Shown: positions 27,168 to 36,289, counted from the stretch's first letter. The stretch is 64,000 nt of DNA from Oscillatoria salina IIICB1 (GCF_020144665.1 NZ_JAAHBQ010000003.1:27371-91370), one strand, 5' to 3'. Notes: a model not told the origin generated them from the sequence alone. A program made the numbers and translations.

Positions 27168-27327
27168 TTTGCTTTTCAGATGCTCTAATTGCGAAGCCGC
27201 AACGACGCGCCGATCCTCAAGATCAACCTGTTCGAGTAAGTTTTGACAACCTGTAGTTGTTCCTGAGCGATCGCCTCATGAATTCGGCTTCCTTAAATTC
27301 CGACTCTAAGGCTAATTTATTCGTCGA

Positions 27328-28878
27328 TCAATTAATCCAGCTACTAAACCACATCCGCATTTGGAAACCTTGCTCGGATAAGGGTAAACCAAGATAAATG
27401 GGCAACCAAAACCAGAAAGCTAGTATAATCGACAAAACTACAGCTATACCAGCCCGACGGTAGAATAATTTTTCACTGGCGATCCAGCGTTCAACGATCC
27501 AAGCTAAGGCTAACTGGGCAAATACTGAAGCACTCATATAGTGATAAATAAAAGTGCAACGAGAAACTTTCATCCAGGGCAATAAATTAGCAGCATAGTT
27601 GCAGACTAAGTATAAAGCAATCCAAGTAGTTGTTGTGAGCGAAATTTTACCTAAACCACGCCGAAAAAGCCAGAAAATAAACAATAAAAGTAACAAAAAA
27701 ATTGCTATTGATGACAACCACCATAAAATTGGGTTGCCCATTGCATGAACATCATAGATAACCGTACCCGTACCCGTAGGTAAAGGGGGATATTGGGGAA
27801 CTGTTTCTGTAGTGTTGCGGGCAGTATGGTAAAAATAAGCCACTGGATGCTGCATGAAAATCCAGCTATACCAACGGGAACAATAAGGGTGAGCGTAGAT
27901 TCCGCCGACATTTTGGTGAAAAGTGAGGATTTCTTGTTGCATTTCCCAAAATCCCGGTTTGGGAACCATTAGTAAATGAGGAATCCAACTAATACTATAA
28001 CTGAGAGCGGGAATTATACCTAAATAGAGAACCATTTGCCAAAAATTAAGTTGAGTTAAGTTGGCGATCGCGGTTGAGGAAAGATGCGATTTAGAGAAAC
28101 TTTTCACTCGTCGCTGCCACTTTTTGAGGAAATTTTTCTTGCGAGTTGAGGAAACTTGCTCGTGGTAAGAAAAAATGTTATCAAAGCGAATTGAGGCGAT
28201 CGCGGCAATGATTCCCGGAATTAGCCAAATTAAATATACTCCCAGTAAGAATCCTAAGCCATTCCACTTAATTGCGGCAGATGCACCGAAAAAAATTCCG
28301 GCGATCGCTAGTTGGTTGCGACGTTGGCAGGGGGGTTTTTTTAAGGCTAACAGTAAAAATAACTGTCCGAGTAAACCAAAGCCTACCAGATAAATGTTAT
28401 TCAGGGCGTAGCGCGATTCGACGAGGAATAAGCCGTCAACGGTAGCGAAAATTGCGGCAATTAAGCTGTAACTGCGACGGGAAGTTAATTGATAGGCGAT
28501 CGCTGCGACGATTAAGGGCAAAAACGAACCTATGAAGGCGTTTAGCCAACGATAACTAAATGTGGAACGTAACGAACCTGTAAATCCGTTAATCCGATCG
28601 TGTCCGAAAGGCAGGTGAGAGCCAATCCAGATACCGATCGCGATGATATACTGCGACAAAGGCGGATGGGCGTTAAAAAAATCTTCGCCAATGAGATATT
28701 TATTCGCAAACTTGGCGTAGTATACTTCATCAAAGACTAAGGTATTAAATCTCTCCAAGCCCCAAAAACGTAAAATTAGCGAAATTACCCAAATACCGAC
28801 TAAAGCAAGGGTAAACCACGGGAAGTGAGGCGAAACTGGCGAGGGATTTTGAGTTTTAGGTTGTGGGATTGTCCTCAC
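27328..28878 (-). CDS. Dolichyl-phosphate-mannose-protein mannosyltransferase family (GT39/PMT) protein
   Basis: A 516-residue polytopic GT-C glycosyltransferase. After a short proline-rich start comes helix 1 and the catalytic-loop acidic pair in FNTLVFDEVYYAKFA, then RWLNAFIGSFLPLIVAA, LVESRYALNNIYLVGFGLLG and further helices, ending in FWLPIYLGLPLS. These are the PMT N-terminal and C-terminal four-helix features. It would add mannose or a related sugar to exported proteins or lipids at the membrane. The frame extends to 29115, but I chose the GTG at 28878 because AGGTGA sits 8-9 bases upstream and the longer form would overlap the divergent permease gene. Gene symbol not certain. Confidence 0.87.
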   Translation of the reverse strand: MRTIPQPKTQNPSPVSPHFPWFTLALVGIWVISLILRFWGLERFNTLVFDEVYYAKFANKYLIGEDFFNAHPPLSQYIIAIGIWIGSHLPFGHDRINGFTGSLRSTFSYRWLNAFIGSFLPLIVAAIAYQLTSRRSYSLIAAIFATVDGLFLVESRYALNNIYLVGFGLLGQLFLLLALKKPPCQRRNQLAIAGIFFGASAAIKWNGLGFLLGVYLIWLIPGIIAAIASIRFDNIFSYHEQVSSTRKKNFLKKWQRRVKSFSKSHLSSTAIANLTQLNFWQMVLYLGIIPALSYSISWIPHLLMVPKPGFWEMQQEILTFHQNVGGIYAHPYCSRWYSWIFMQHPVAYFYHTARNTTETVPQYPPLPTGTGTVIYDVHAMGNPILWWLSSIAIFLLLLLFIFWLFRRGLGKISLTTTTWIALYLVCNYAANLLPWMKVSRCTFIYHYMSASVFAQLALAWIVERWIASEKLFYRRAGIAVVLSIILAFWFWLPIYLGLPLSEQGFQMRMWFSSWIN

Positions 28879-28966
28879 GGTAAAATCACCTAATTGAGAT
28901 AGTAGAGATTTAGGTAAACTGTGTCCAATTATGCCAAATGGGATTGCCTGAAATTTTACTCTAAAG

Positions 28967-30430
28967 ATGTTGTTTGTTGACAAAAGCGTTATGAACGATC
29001 GCGAAGTTGAGCGATTAAATCCTCCAGAAACAGCATCTCCTTCCTCACCACCTCCTTCAGAAGGACAAATTTCTCGCTTTTTTCGTTTCCGAGAAAACCA
29101 AACTAACTTTCGCACTGAGATCCTCGCGGGAATCGTCAGTTTCTTGACGATGGCTTATATTTTGGTCGTCAATCCAGTTATTTTATCGAATGGCATTTTC
29201 CTCGAACAACCCCAGGATTTGTTTTCCGAGTTAGTGATGGCAACGAGTCTCGCCGCAGCTATTGCTACTTTAATTATGGGACTTTGGGCAAATTATCCTT
29301 TTGCCCTTGCTCCGGGAATGGGTTTAAATGCTTTTTTTGCTTATTCAGTTGTCCTCGGTTTGGGGATTGATTGGCGAGTTGCGCTGACGGCGATCTTTAT
29401 TGAAGGATTGATTTTTATTCTTCTTACTCTTAGCGATCTTCGTCGTCAAATTGTTACTGCGATTCCTGCTTGTTTGAAACACGCTACGGCTACAGGAATT
29501 GGCTTTTTTATTGCTTATTTGGCTTTAACTGGTAGTGTGGAACAAGGGGGCGCAGGAATTATTATTGCTCCCGAACAAGGCACAATTACCAGTTTAGGAA
29601 ATTTCGCTGAACCGAATACAATTGTCGCCATTATTGGGATTTTAATTACTGCTGCTTTTGTCGCTCGTCGCGTTACTGGGGCGCTGCTTTGGGGTATCCT
29701 CGCTACGGCAATTCTCGGTTGGATTCTGGGGGTTGCTTCTTTACCTGAAGGGATCTTTGCTTTACCTCCTTTACCTGTGGATTTAGTCGGACAAGCTTTG
29801 GTTGGTTTTTCTTTGCTTAGTTGGGAGCAAATTTGGGATTTTCTAGCAATTTTATTTGTCTTTTTGTTTGTTGATTTATTCGATACTATCGGCACTTTAG
29901 CTGGTGTTGCTGTGCAAGCCGGATATATTAATGAAGAAGGAGAGTTACCTCGCGCTAATCAAGCATTAATGGCAGATGCGATCGGTACTACTTGTGGGGC
30001 GTTATTGGGAACTTCTACGGTGACTACTTTTATTGAATCTGCGTCTGGGGTTTTAGAAGGTGGACGTACTGGCTTTACTGCTGTTGTCACCGCAATTTTG
30101 TTTGCAGTTTCTGTATTTTTCATTCCTTTAATTGCTGCAATTCCTGCTTTTGCAACTGTCCCTGCTTTACTGATTGTTGGTGTTTTAATGACGGGAAATG
30201 TGCGCTCGATTCGTTGGGATGACCCTGCTGAATCTATACCTTGTTTTCTGACAATTATTATGATGCCTTTAAGTTTCTCAATTGCTGAAGGGCTGGCTTT
30301 TGGTTTTATTACTTATCCCTTGATTAAAGCTTTTCAAGGTAAAGCACATGAAATTAAATTAATTCTTTGGATTCTCGCTGCTGTTTTTGTGCTTCGATTT
30401 GTGCTTACAGCTACTGGTTTAACTGAGTAG
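28967..30430 (+). CDS. NCS2-family purine (guanine/hypoxanthine) permease
   Basis: An integral membrane transporter of 487 residues with ~12-14 helices. FRTEILAGIVSFLTMAYILVVNP (~43-65) is the signature start of the AzgA-like NCS2 branch. NYPFALAPGMGLNAFFAYSVV (~107-127) and FVFLFVDLFDTIGTLAGVA (~305-323), which holds the substrate-contacting acidic residues, follow. TSTVTTFIESASGVLEGGRTG (substrate-site loop) is also intact. A second ATG at 28991 (MNDREVERLN) is an equally likely start. No purine riboswitch is visible in the ~90 bp before it. Divergent from the mannosyltransferase gene. Confidence 0.92.
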   Translation: MLFVDKSVMNDREVERLNPPETASPSSPPPSEGQISRFFRFRENQTNFRTEILAGIVSFLTMAYILVVNPVILSNGIFLEQPQDLFSELVMATSLAAAIATLIMGLWANYPFALAPGMGLNAFFAYSVVLGLGIDWRVALTAIFIEGLIFILLTLSDLRRQIVTAIPACLKHATATGIGFFIAYLALTGSVEQGGAGIIIAPEQGTITSLGNFAEPNTIVAIIGILITAAFVARRVTGALLWGILATAILGWILGVASLPEGIFALPPLPVDLVGQALVGFSLLSWEQIWDFLAILFVFLFVDLFDTIGTLAGVAVQAGYINEEGELPRANQALMADAIGTTCGALLGTSTVTTFIESASGVLEGGRTGFTAVVTAILFAVSVFFIPLIAAIPAFATVPALLIVGVLMTGNVRSIRWDDPAESIPCFLTIIMMPLSFSIAEGLAFGFITYPLIKAFQGKAHEIKLILWILAAVFVLRFVLTATGLTE

Positions 30431-30599
30431 TTAGTAAGTTTTTAGTTGTCTTAATCTCGAATTGCTGTAACCTAGAAAGAGAAATTAATCCTTCTCATTC
30501 ATTATCTTAGCTAAAACACAATCTAACTCAAAAATAACTGGCGAGCGATCGCTAATTCTTTCTACTTACCGTTTTAGCCATAGCACGTAAGCAATCGAG

Positions 30600-31373
30600 A
30601 TGCAACTAAAAGTAATAACATTTAACATTCGTTACGACAAACCCGATCCCGGAGAAAATAACTGGCAGGTGAGAAAAAAGGCGATCGCGTCCCTGATCGA
30701 TCGTTATTCCCCAGACTTAATCGGCACTCAAGAAGGTAAAGCACATCAGTTACTCGACTTACACCGAATGTTACCAGCTTATCAAAGCGTTGGCAGTTCT
30801 CGCACCCCAGACGGCGCTGGCGAATATTGTGCTATTCTCTATCGTCGCGATCGCTGTCAATGTCTCCAAACCAACGAATTTTGGCTTAGTGACACCCCAG
30901 AAATCCCCGGTAGCGTCGGTGCAAACTGGGGAAATCACCTCCCCCGCATTGTCACTTCTTCAGTATTTGCCCTGACAAACCAAGATAAAAAAGTTACTTT
31001 ATCCAACACTCATTTCGACTACGATAGCACCAAAGCGCGAGACTTAGGAGCAAAATTAATACACTCGCGCCTCAGTAAATTTAACTGGCAAGACTCGTAT
31101 CTTTTCCTCACAGGCGATTTTAACTCTCCTCCCGACAGTTTCCCGCGTCAAACCTTAGCTAATATTCCTCTCCACGATGCTTTAGCCGGAAGAGAATTAA
31201 ACCAACAAATGACCTACCATGAATTTACAGGCAAAGCCTTCGCTGCCATCGATACAATTTATTACGACAAACGCGTCAAATTAAACCAAGTAAAAATAGA
31301 TACCTCTCGCTGGGAAAAAGTTTTCCCCTCAGATCACTTTCCTGTCATCGCCGAATTTGAACAAAATGAGTGA
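30600..31373 (+). CDS. Endonuclease/exonuclease/phosphatase family protein
   Basis: A 257-residue metal-dependent phosphodiesterase-fold protein without signal peptide or membrane helix. Conserved elements are LKVITFNIRYD (~3-13, Asn metal ligand), DLIGTQEGKAHQL (~39-51, Glu ligand), NTHFDY (~137-142, His), LTGDFNSPPDS (~175-185, GDFN) and the terminal SDHFPVIAEF (~243-252, catalytic Asp-His). All catalytic residues are thus present. The family ranges from DNA repair nucleases to inositol phosphatases and sphingomyelinases; nothing here decides the substrate. It lies just before the IS607-type element. Confidence 0.88.
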   Translation: MQLKVITFNIRYDKPDPGENNWQVRKKAIASLIDRYSPDLIGTQEGKAHQLLDLHRMLPAYQSVGSSRTPDGAGEYCAILYRRDRCQCLQTNEFWLSDTPEIPGSVGANWGNHLPRIVTSSVFALTNQDKKVTLSNTHFDYDSTKARDLGAKLIHSRLSKFNWQDSYLFLTGDFNSPPDSFPRQTLANIPLHDALAGRELNQQMTYHEFTGKAFAAIDTIYYDKRVKLNQVKIDTSRWEKVFPSDHFPVIAEFEQNE

Positions 31374-31473
31374 CGCATTCCCCCACCTGTCCCAAGGTGT
31401 GGCATAACAGATCGTATCGTAAACTTTAAATAAAAATATAATCAAATATAGTCATTCATGTTAATATATAGAA

Positions 31474-32049
31474 ATGAAGCTCTCAGACTATGCAAAAAAA
31501 GCAGGAATAAGTTATCGAACAGCCTGGAGGTGGTGGAAACAAGGTATTTTGACAGGTTATCAATCACCGACTGGCACAATTATAATTCTCTCGGAAGAAA
31601 ACTCAAAATCTGACTTGATAGCTTGTATTTATGCGAGGGTTTCTAGTGCAGAAAACAAAGATAATCTAGATCGTCAAGCAGAGCGACTCAAAGATTACTC
31701 CATAGCTCGTGGCTATAAAATTTACAAAATAGTCAAAGAGATAGGGAGTGGGTTAAATGATAATCGTCAACAATTAGGAAAGATTTTAGTAGATCCAAAT
31801 TATAATGTGTTGGTAGTAGAACACAAAGACCGATTAGCCCGATTTGGAACTAATTACATAAAACTTCTCTTAAAAGAACTTAACAAAGAATTAGAAATTG
31901 TTAATCAGAGTGAGGACAAACAAGATGAACTTATGGAAGACTTAATCGCAATTATTACCTCATTTTGTTCTCGAATTTATGGACTGAGAAGGTCAAAAAG
32001 AAAAACCGAGAAAATCATAGCAGAGTTAAAATCAAATGAACAGAAATGA
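31474..32049 (+). CDS. tnpA: IS607-family serine recombinase TnpA
   Basis: A 191-residue transposase catalysing strand exchange through a serine-DNA intermediate. The N-terminal MerR-like helix-turn-helix is MKLSDYAKKAGISYRTAWRW, followed by the resolvase domain with IYARVSSAENKDNLDRQ, where the catalytic serine is in ARVSS (~57). VVEHKDRLARFGTNYIKLLL (~111-130) supplies the conserved Asp/Arg pair of this family. The placement of HTH before the catalytic domain is the IS607 hallmark. Its stop overlaps the tnpB start by four bases (ATGA), so translation is coupled. Full length; no frameshift. Confidence 0.93.
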   Translation: MKLSDYAKKAGISYRTAWRWWKQGILTGYQSPTGTIIILSEENSKSDLIACIYARVSSAENKDNLDRQAERLKDYSIARGYKIYKIVKEIGSGLNDNRQQLGKILVDPNYNVLVVEHKDRLARFGTNYIKLLLKELNKELEIVNQSEDKQDELMEDLIAIITSFCSRIYGLRRSKRKTEKIIAELKSNEQK

Positions 32050-33269
32050 AATTAGCTGAAAGACATATAATTAAGAAAGGACACAAATTTTGGGCAGAGA
32101 TAGATGAATTATCTGGGCAGTCCAAAAATTTGTATAATGCAGCTAATTACATAATTCGTCAAAATTTCATTTATGGTCATGGCTATTTGACCTATAATCA
32201 GATGGATTCTCTGATGAAACAGACTCCACAATATAAAGCCTTACCCGCTAAAGTTTCACAGCAAGTATTAAGAGGATTAGAAAAAAACTGGAAGTCATTT
32301 TTTAGAAGTTTATCAGAATATAAAGAGAATCAATCGAAGTTTCTGGGGAAACCCAAAATCCCAGGTTATAAAAATACAAAAAAGGGAAGAAACTTATTAG
32401 TTTACACCATTCAAGCCATTAGTAAAGTATCTCTGAAGAAAGGATTTATTAACCCCTCCAAAAGTAATATTAAATTTCCCACTAAAGTAGGCAAATCAAT
32501 AGCTGAAGTGAGAATTGTCCCCAAATGTGATTGTTATGTAATCGAGGTAATCTATGAGGAAACTGAACAGTTATTAAAAACTAATAGTCAGATAGCTGCT
32601 ATCGATTTAGGTGTAGATAATTTGATGGCTGTAACTTCAAATCAACCGGGTTTTGTCCCTTTGTTGATTAATGGCAGACCGTTAAAAAGCTTAAATCAAT
32701 TTTATAACCGACGTTGCTCAAAATTACAATCCCTACTTCAAGGTAATCAACAAAACTCTCAAAGAATTCGTCGTCTTACTAGATGTCGAAATCATTTGGT
32801 TGATGATTATCTTCATCAAGCTAGTCGTTATCTCGTGAATCTTTTAATGGCTGAAGAGATTACGACATTAGTAATTGGCTATAATCCGGGTTGGAAACAA
32901 GAAATTGAGTTAGGTTCCCTCAATAATCAAAAATTTGTCACTATTCCTCATAGAAGACTAATTGAGATGATTACTTATAAATGTAAAAAAGAGGGAATAA
33001 AGGTAATTCTTCAAGAAGAATCTTACACCAGTGTTGCCAATTTTCTCAATTTAGATCCTCTTCCCGTCTATGGAGAAGAAACAGAAAAGCCAATCTTTAC
33101 AGGGAAAAGAATTAAGCGAGGTTTGTATAAAAGCGATCGAGGGCAACTTGTTCAAGCAGATGTCATTGGCTCCTATAACATTTTAAGAAAAGCATTCCCA
33201 AATGCGTTTAATCGCTATGGGATAGAGAGGTGTGTAGTTCACCCTAGGAGAATCAATCTCTCAAAGTAA
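32046..33269 (+). CDS. tnpB: TnpB-type RNA-guided nuclease of the IS607-like element
   Basis: A 407-residue protein of the TnpB family, ancestors of Cas12, which cut DNA guided by an RNA from the element's 3' end. An N-terminal OrfB helix-turn-helix part (VSQQVLRGLEKNWKSFF, ~70-86) precedes a RuvC fold with Asp in IAAIDLGVDNLMAV (~D187), Glu in VILQEESYTS (~E324) and Asp in QADVIGSYNILRKAF (~D372). The loop that usually holds a four-cysteine zinc ribbon (~330-365) contains no Cys, as in some cyanobacterial TnpB groups. Translation is coupled to tnpA by a 4-bp overlap. Confidence 0.92.
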   Translation: MKLAERHIIKKGHKFWAEIDELSGQSKNLYNAANYIIRQNFIYGHGYLTYNQMDSLMKQTPQYKALPAKVSQQVLRGLEKNWKSFFRSLSEYKENQSKFLGKPKIPGYKNTKKGRNLLVYTIQAISKVSLKKGFINPSKSNIKFPTKVGKSIAEVRIVPKCDCYVIEVIYEETEQLLKTNSQIAAIDLGVDNLMAVTSNQPGFVPLLINGRPLKSLNQFYNRRCSKLQSLLQGNQQNSQRIRRLTRCRNHLVDDYLHQASRYLVNLLMAEEITTLVIGYNPGWKQEIELGSLNNQKFVTIPHRRLIEMITYKCKKEGIKVILQEESYTSVANFLNLDPLPVYGEETEKPIFTGKRIKRGLYKSDRGQLVQADVIGSYNILRKAFPNAFNRYGIERCVVHPRRINLSK

Positions 33270-33358
33270 AAGCGAAGGAAATTTCTGCAATGAAATTTAG
33301 TCTGTCTATATTTGACTATACTTTTACTAACTATAACCACCGTCACCTAGGATAGATT

Positions 33359-33568
33359 ATGAACAAGAAACTATCTCTCGCCGCGATCGCCTCAGCTATG
33401 ACAGTTGGCGTATTGCTAGGAGTCACAAGTAATGCACAACCTTGCTCATTTAGCAAGTACAAACAAGCCGAATCTCAGCCCACAATTCCTAATTGGGTAG
33501 GATTTATGGCGATGGGCGCGATCGGCAGTAGCATAATTGTCAACGAAATGACTAAAAATTCACTGTAA
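33359..33568 (+). CDS. Small putative secreted or membrane protein
   Basis: A 69-residue protein with a likely signal peptide (KKLSLAAIASAMTVGVLLGV, ~3-22; cleavage possible after SNA) and a second hydrophobic stretch near the end (WVGFMAMGAIGSSIIV, ~46-61). It could be an exported peptide or a two-helix membrane protein. AGGATAGATT lies just upstream of the ATG. No family recognised. It stands directly after the IS607-type element, whose insertion may have separated it from its original upstream sequence. Confidence 0.55.
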   Translation: MNKKLSLAAIASAMTVGVLLGVTSNAQPCSFSKYKQAESQPTIPNWVGFMAMGAIGSSIIVNEMTKNSL

Positions 33569-33744
33569 ATAATTTACTCACTCAGGAAAAACAACTAATA
33601 TCAAAAATTGTCCTGAGAATCCCTCACTAAATCAAAGATTATAGTGAGGGAGTATGTCAATACACTTAAATATTAACTACAAACATTTTTTGTCACCATA
33701 GTCTATGATTTTTATATCGCCGAATTAAAAAGGAAATCTGCTTT

Positions 33745-35385
33745 GTGGCAAAAATGTATCCCGAAACTTTAAACCCTGATGTGAAAAGCCCTGCGGAAAG
33801 ACTTTTATATCAAGCCTTCGCTGAACAATTACCAGACAATTATACCGTTTTACATCAAGTTTCTTGGCAATATCGTCATCCCAATAGTCTTGTTGAAGAT
33901 GGGGAAACAGATTTTGTCATTGTTGAACCTAGTTTAGGTATTTTAATTCTGGAAGTAAAAGGTGGTAAAATACGCTACGATTCTACCCTCGATAAATGGT
34001 ACAGTAATCAACATCAAATCAAAGACCCTTTTTGGCAAGTTCGTCAGAGTAAACACCAACTTATCAAATTACTTAAAGAAAAATCTTATTGGCAAAAACG
34101 CTGGATTGATATCGGACATTGTGTAGCTTTTCCAGATGTAATTGTTCCCCAACGACTACTTCCTGATGCTCCACGGGAAATTATTCTTGATAACAGTAAT
34201 CTTGATAATTTAGCTACTTGGATTAAAGATGTACTAATTTATTACCGTCGTCAGGATAAAAATCAGGAAGCTGGTAATTTTTTCAGCATTCAACGTTTAG
34301 TAAATCTTCTCAAACCATCAATTTATTTGCCATCTTTACTGAGTGCAACTATTCAACATCAGAAACAAGAATTAATTAAACTTAGCGAACAACAATTTCG
34401 CATTCTTGACTTTTTAGGAAGACATCGACGTGCAGCTATTAGTGGTTGTGCGGGTTCGGGTAAAACCTTGTTAGCAATGGAAAAAGTTCGTCGTCTCAGA
34501 GAACAAGAATTTACGGTTTTACTTGTTTGTTATAACAGAGGTTTAGCTAAGTTTTTGCGTCGTTCATTTGTTCGAGATAAAGATTTATATATTTATAATT
34601 TTCATGCTTTGTGTAAAAAACTTGTTAGTCAAGCGAATATATCTCTTACTAAAAAGCAAACTAATAATAAAAATCTTCTTTTCAATGAAATTTATCCCTC
34701 GCTACTTGTGGATGCTGCTAACAAACTTAACTGGAATGTTGATGCAATTGTTGTCGATGAAGGACAAGATTTTCAAACTAACTGGTGGTTAAGTTTAAGA
34801 AGTTTGTTATCAAATCCAGATAATGGCATTTTTTATGTTTTTTATGATGATAACCAAAATCTTTATCAGCAAAAAAGTTATCAGTTTCCTTCAGAATTAG
34901 AAATATCTCCCTTTGTCTTAACCGAAAATTGGCGCAACACTAAAAGAATTCATGACCATGTATTACAATATTATCGTGGCGAAAATTCACTTACTGTCTT
35001 AGGAGAAGAAGGACGAGATCTAGAATTTTATACTTATCCAAGTAACAATAATGAAGCCTTAAAAAGGCAACTTGGTCGTCTTTTATATCGTTTAGTTTTT
35101 GATGAAGGTGTCAAAGCTGATGAAATTGCAATTTTGACAACTACGCGGAAACAATCACTACAAAATCAGCTTGCAGGACAGTTCCGAATTAAAGCAGACC
35201 CAGACCCTTATTGTCAAGAGATTTTGTGCAATACAATTTATTATTTCAAGGGACTAGAAAGTCCGGTAGTAATTTTAGTGGAAACTCAGTTAAATCAAAT
35301 TCCTCAACTGAGAAATCTGCTTTATGTAGGTGCTTCTCGTGCGCGTAATCATTTAATTGTACTACAGCCGGAAGAAGAATTTTAA
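33745..35385 (+). CDS. NERD-domain superfamily I helicase-like protein
   Basis: A 546-residue cytosolic protein. The N-terminal NERD (nuclease-related) domain includes AERLLYQAFAEQLPDNYTV and DGETDFVIVEPSLGILILEVKGG (~53-75), retaining the D..EVK nuclease core. A UvrD-like ATPase follows, with Walker A ISGCAGSGKTLLAM (~232-245), Walker B AIVVDEGQDF (~334-343), LTENWRNT (~391-398) and motif VI YVGASRARNHLIVL (~526-539). The start is GTG, chosen because AGGAAA lies 8 bp before it. Such NERD-helicases occur in defence islands and DNA repair contexts; the adjoining mobile and restriction debris fits an accessory role. Confidence 0.87.
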   Translation: MAKMYPETLNPDVKSPAERLLYQAFAEQLPDNYTVLHQVSWQYRHPNSLVEDGETDFVIVEPSLGILILEVKGGKIRYDSTLDKWYSNQHQIKDPFWQVRQSKHQLIKLLKEKSYWQKRWIDIGHCVAFPDVIVPQRLLPDAPREIILDNSNLDNLATWIKDVLIYYRRQDKNQEAGNFFSIQRLVNLLKPSIYLPSLLSATIQHQKQELIKLSEQQFRILDFLGRHRRAAISGCAGSGKTLLAMEKVRRLREQEFTVLLVCYNRGLAKFLRRSFVRDKDLYIYNFHALCKKLVSQANISLTKKQTNNKNLLFNEIYPSLLVDAANKLNWNVDAIVVDEGQDFQTNWWLSLRSLLSNPDNGIFYVFYDDNQNLYQQKSYQFPSELEISPFVLTENWRNTKRIHDHVLQYYRGENSLTVLGEEGRDLEFYTYPSNNNEALKRQLGRLLYRLVFDEGVKADEIAILTTTRKQSLQNQLAGQFRIKADPDPYCQEILCNTIYYFKGLESPVVILVETQLNQIPQLRNLLYVGASRARNHLIVLQPEEEF

Positions 35386-35592
35386 ACTGGTAATAGGAAT
35401 AATTAATGGTCGATATCCTCTACTAAAAATAATGTCACCTTTTTTGAAGCCAAGTTTTTGAGCTTCGACATCACTCGGATGTCCCCAACGGCGAATCTTT
35501 AACGAATCTGGGTCAAGGTGTTCTAACCTGATATAATAATCCACATCAGCCTTACTAAGGTCATCAATTTTGGTCTTTACATTGACCGCCAT
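35362..35592 (-). pseudogene. hsdS: Fragment of a type I restriction specificity subunit (HsdS)
   Basis: The minus-strand frame reads MAVNVKTKIDDLSKADVDYY, then IRLEHLDPDSLKIRRWG and HPSDVEAQKLGFKKGDIIF. This closely matches the start of a target-recognition domain of HsdS proteins as I remember them (YVGLEHLDPDSLKIRRWG...GDIIFGKRR). Homology stops after GDIIF, where the reading turns into unrelated residues and ends inside the 3' end of the helicase gene. Only ~55 residues of an expected ~400 remain, and no hsdM or hsdR is present, so this is a relic. Confidence 0.75.
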
Positions 35593-35615
35593 TTGCTCAG
35601 ACCAGTTCCAAAAAA

Positions 35616-35840
35616 TTATGCAACAGTAGCTAAAGCTGACAAAATATAATCCCATCCGGTTAAGGAAATAACAATTTCTGGAGAAAATCCTTGAATAACA
35701 CAGCTAACTTTCTCTTTAAGACTAGATAAAGAATCATAATTTTCCCAACTTAAGTGCTGTTTTAAATACTGCCAAACTCTTTCTATAGGATTTAATTCGG
35801 GACTATAAGGTGATTGAAAAGAAATTGATAGAAAAACCGT
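35616..35840 (-). pseudogene. C-terminal fragment of an IS630-type transposase
   Basis: Reading the minus strand from ~35830 to the TAA at 35616 gives QSPYSPELNPIERVWQYLKQ, then HLSWENYDSLSSLKEK and a tail GWDYILSALATVA. PYSPELNPIE..W is the DDE-domain signature (final Glu) of IS630/Tc1-like transposases. The rest of the transposase is missing upstream. It is unrelated in orientation to the N-terminal fragment near 36.4 kb. Confidence 0.8.
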
Positions 35841-35905
35841 GATCCATTTACCACTAAAAATAGCTCAACTTCTGAGAAGATAAATATTGCCAAATAAGTA
35901 GGAAA

Positions 35906-36289
35906 ATGTTTGCAAAAATAAATGTAGCGCAATCAAAGTTTGACTTTGTTAAAAATTGCTTTAAAGATCCTTCTGCTGAACAAGCTAAAGTGGCAATTGC
36001 AATTCGTAATGCAATTGCCACTTTAGGAAAAATTGAAAGTAAATTTATTAGAGCAGAAGCATCTTTTGAAGATCTAGATTCACTCCCTTTTTGGTCTTTA
36101 TGTGGAGATGCTGGATTTAACACAGTAAAATTTATTGAAGCTATTGAGTTAGAACTCGGTATTCACTTTTTAGAAGAAAAAATTGAACATTCGTCAGTAA
36201 GAGACCCCGATCTAAATATACATATGAAAATCCATGAGTTTATTAACGAGTTTTACATATGGTACGAATATAGCCGAGATACGGACTAG
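35906..36289 (+). CDS. Hypothetical protein in decayed island
   Basis: A 127-residue acidic protein of no recognised family, beginning MFAKINVAQSKFDFVKNCF and ending in EFINEFYIWYEYSRDTD. TAGGAAA stands just before the ATG. It is predicted helical, without signal peptide or membrane helix. A perfect 16-bp inverted repeat (35986-36025) lies inside the coding frame and encodes KVAIAIRNAIATL; because of it the antisense strand is also open (35854-36123). The flanks are gene fragments, so this may itself be an orphan remnant. Confidence 0.5.
   Translation: MFAKINVAQSKFDFVKNCFKDPSAEQAKVAIAIRNAIATLGKIESKFIRAEASFEDLDSLPFWSLCGDAGFNTVKFIEAIELELGIHFLEEKIEHSSVRDPDLNIHMKIHEFINEFYIWYEYSRDTD
35986..36025. 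repeat. Perfect 16-bp inverted repeat inside a coding frame
   Basis: TAAAGTGGCAATTGCA (35986-36001) and its exact complement (36010-36025) flank an 8-nt spacer. The dyad would form a strong stem in the mRNA of the 127-residue gene, and resembles palindromic elements that insert in frame into cyanobacterial genes. Confidence 0.85.

Larger units (their letters stand above)
31438..33319 (+). mobile_element. IS607-type insertion element with TnpA and TnpB
   Basis: Two overlapping genes, a serine-recombinase TnpA and a TnpB, are bracketed by 17-bp imperfect inverted repeats: 31438-31454 (ATAATCAAATATAGTCA) and the complement of 33303-33319 (ATAGTCAAATATAGACA), three mismatches. These may be TnpA binding sites near the ends; exact termini cannot be fixed because IS607 makes no target duplication. 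Both frames are intact, so the element may be active. It inserted between a nuclease-family gene and a small secreted-protein gene. Confidence 0.8.

Noticed and set aside
28879-29115. N-terminal extension of the mannosyltransferase frame
   Set aside because: Would overlap the divergent permease gene and is low in family-like content; a GTG with a good ribosome site exists at 28878.
35854-36123. Minus-strand ORF of 89 codons
   Set aside because: Mirror of the 127-residue plus-strand frame kept open by the palindrome at 35986-36025; the plus frame has the better ribosome site.
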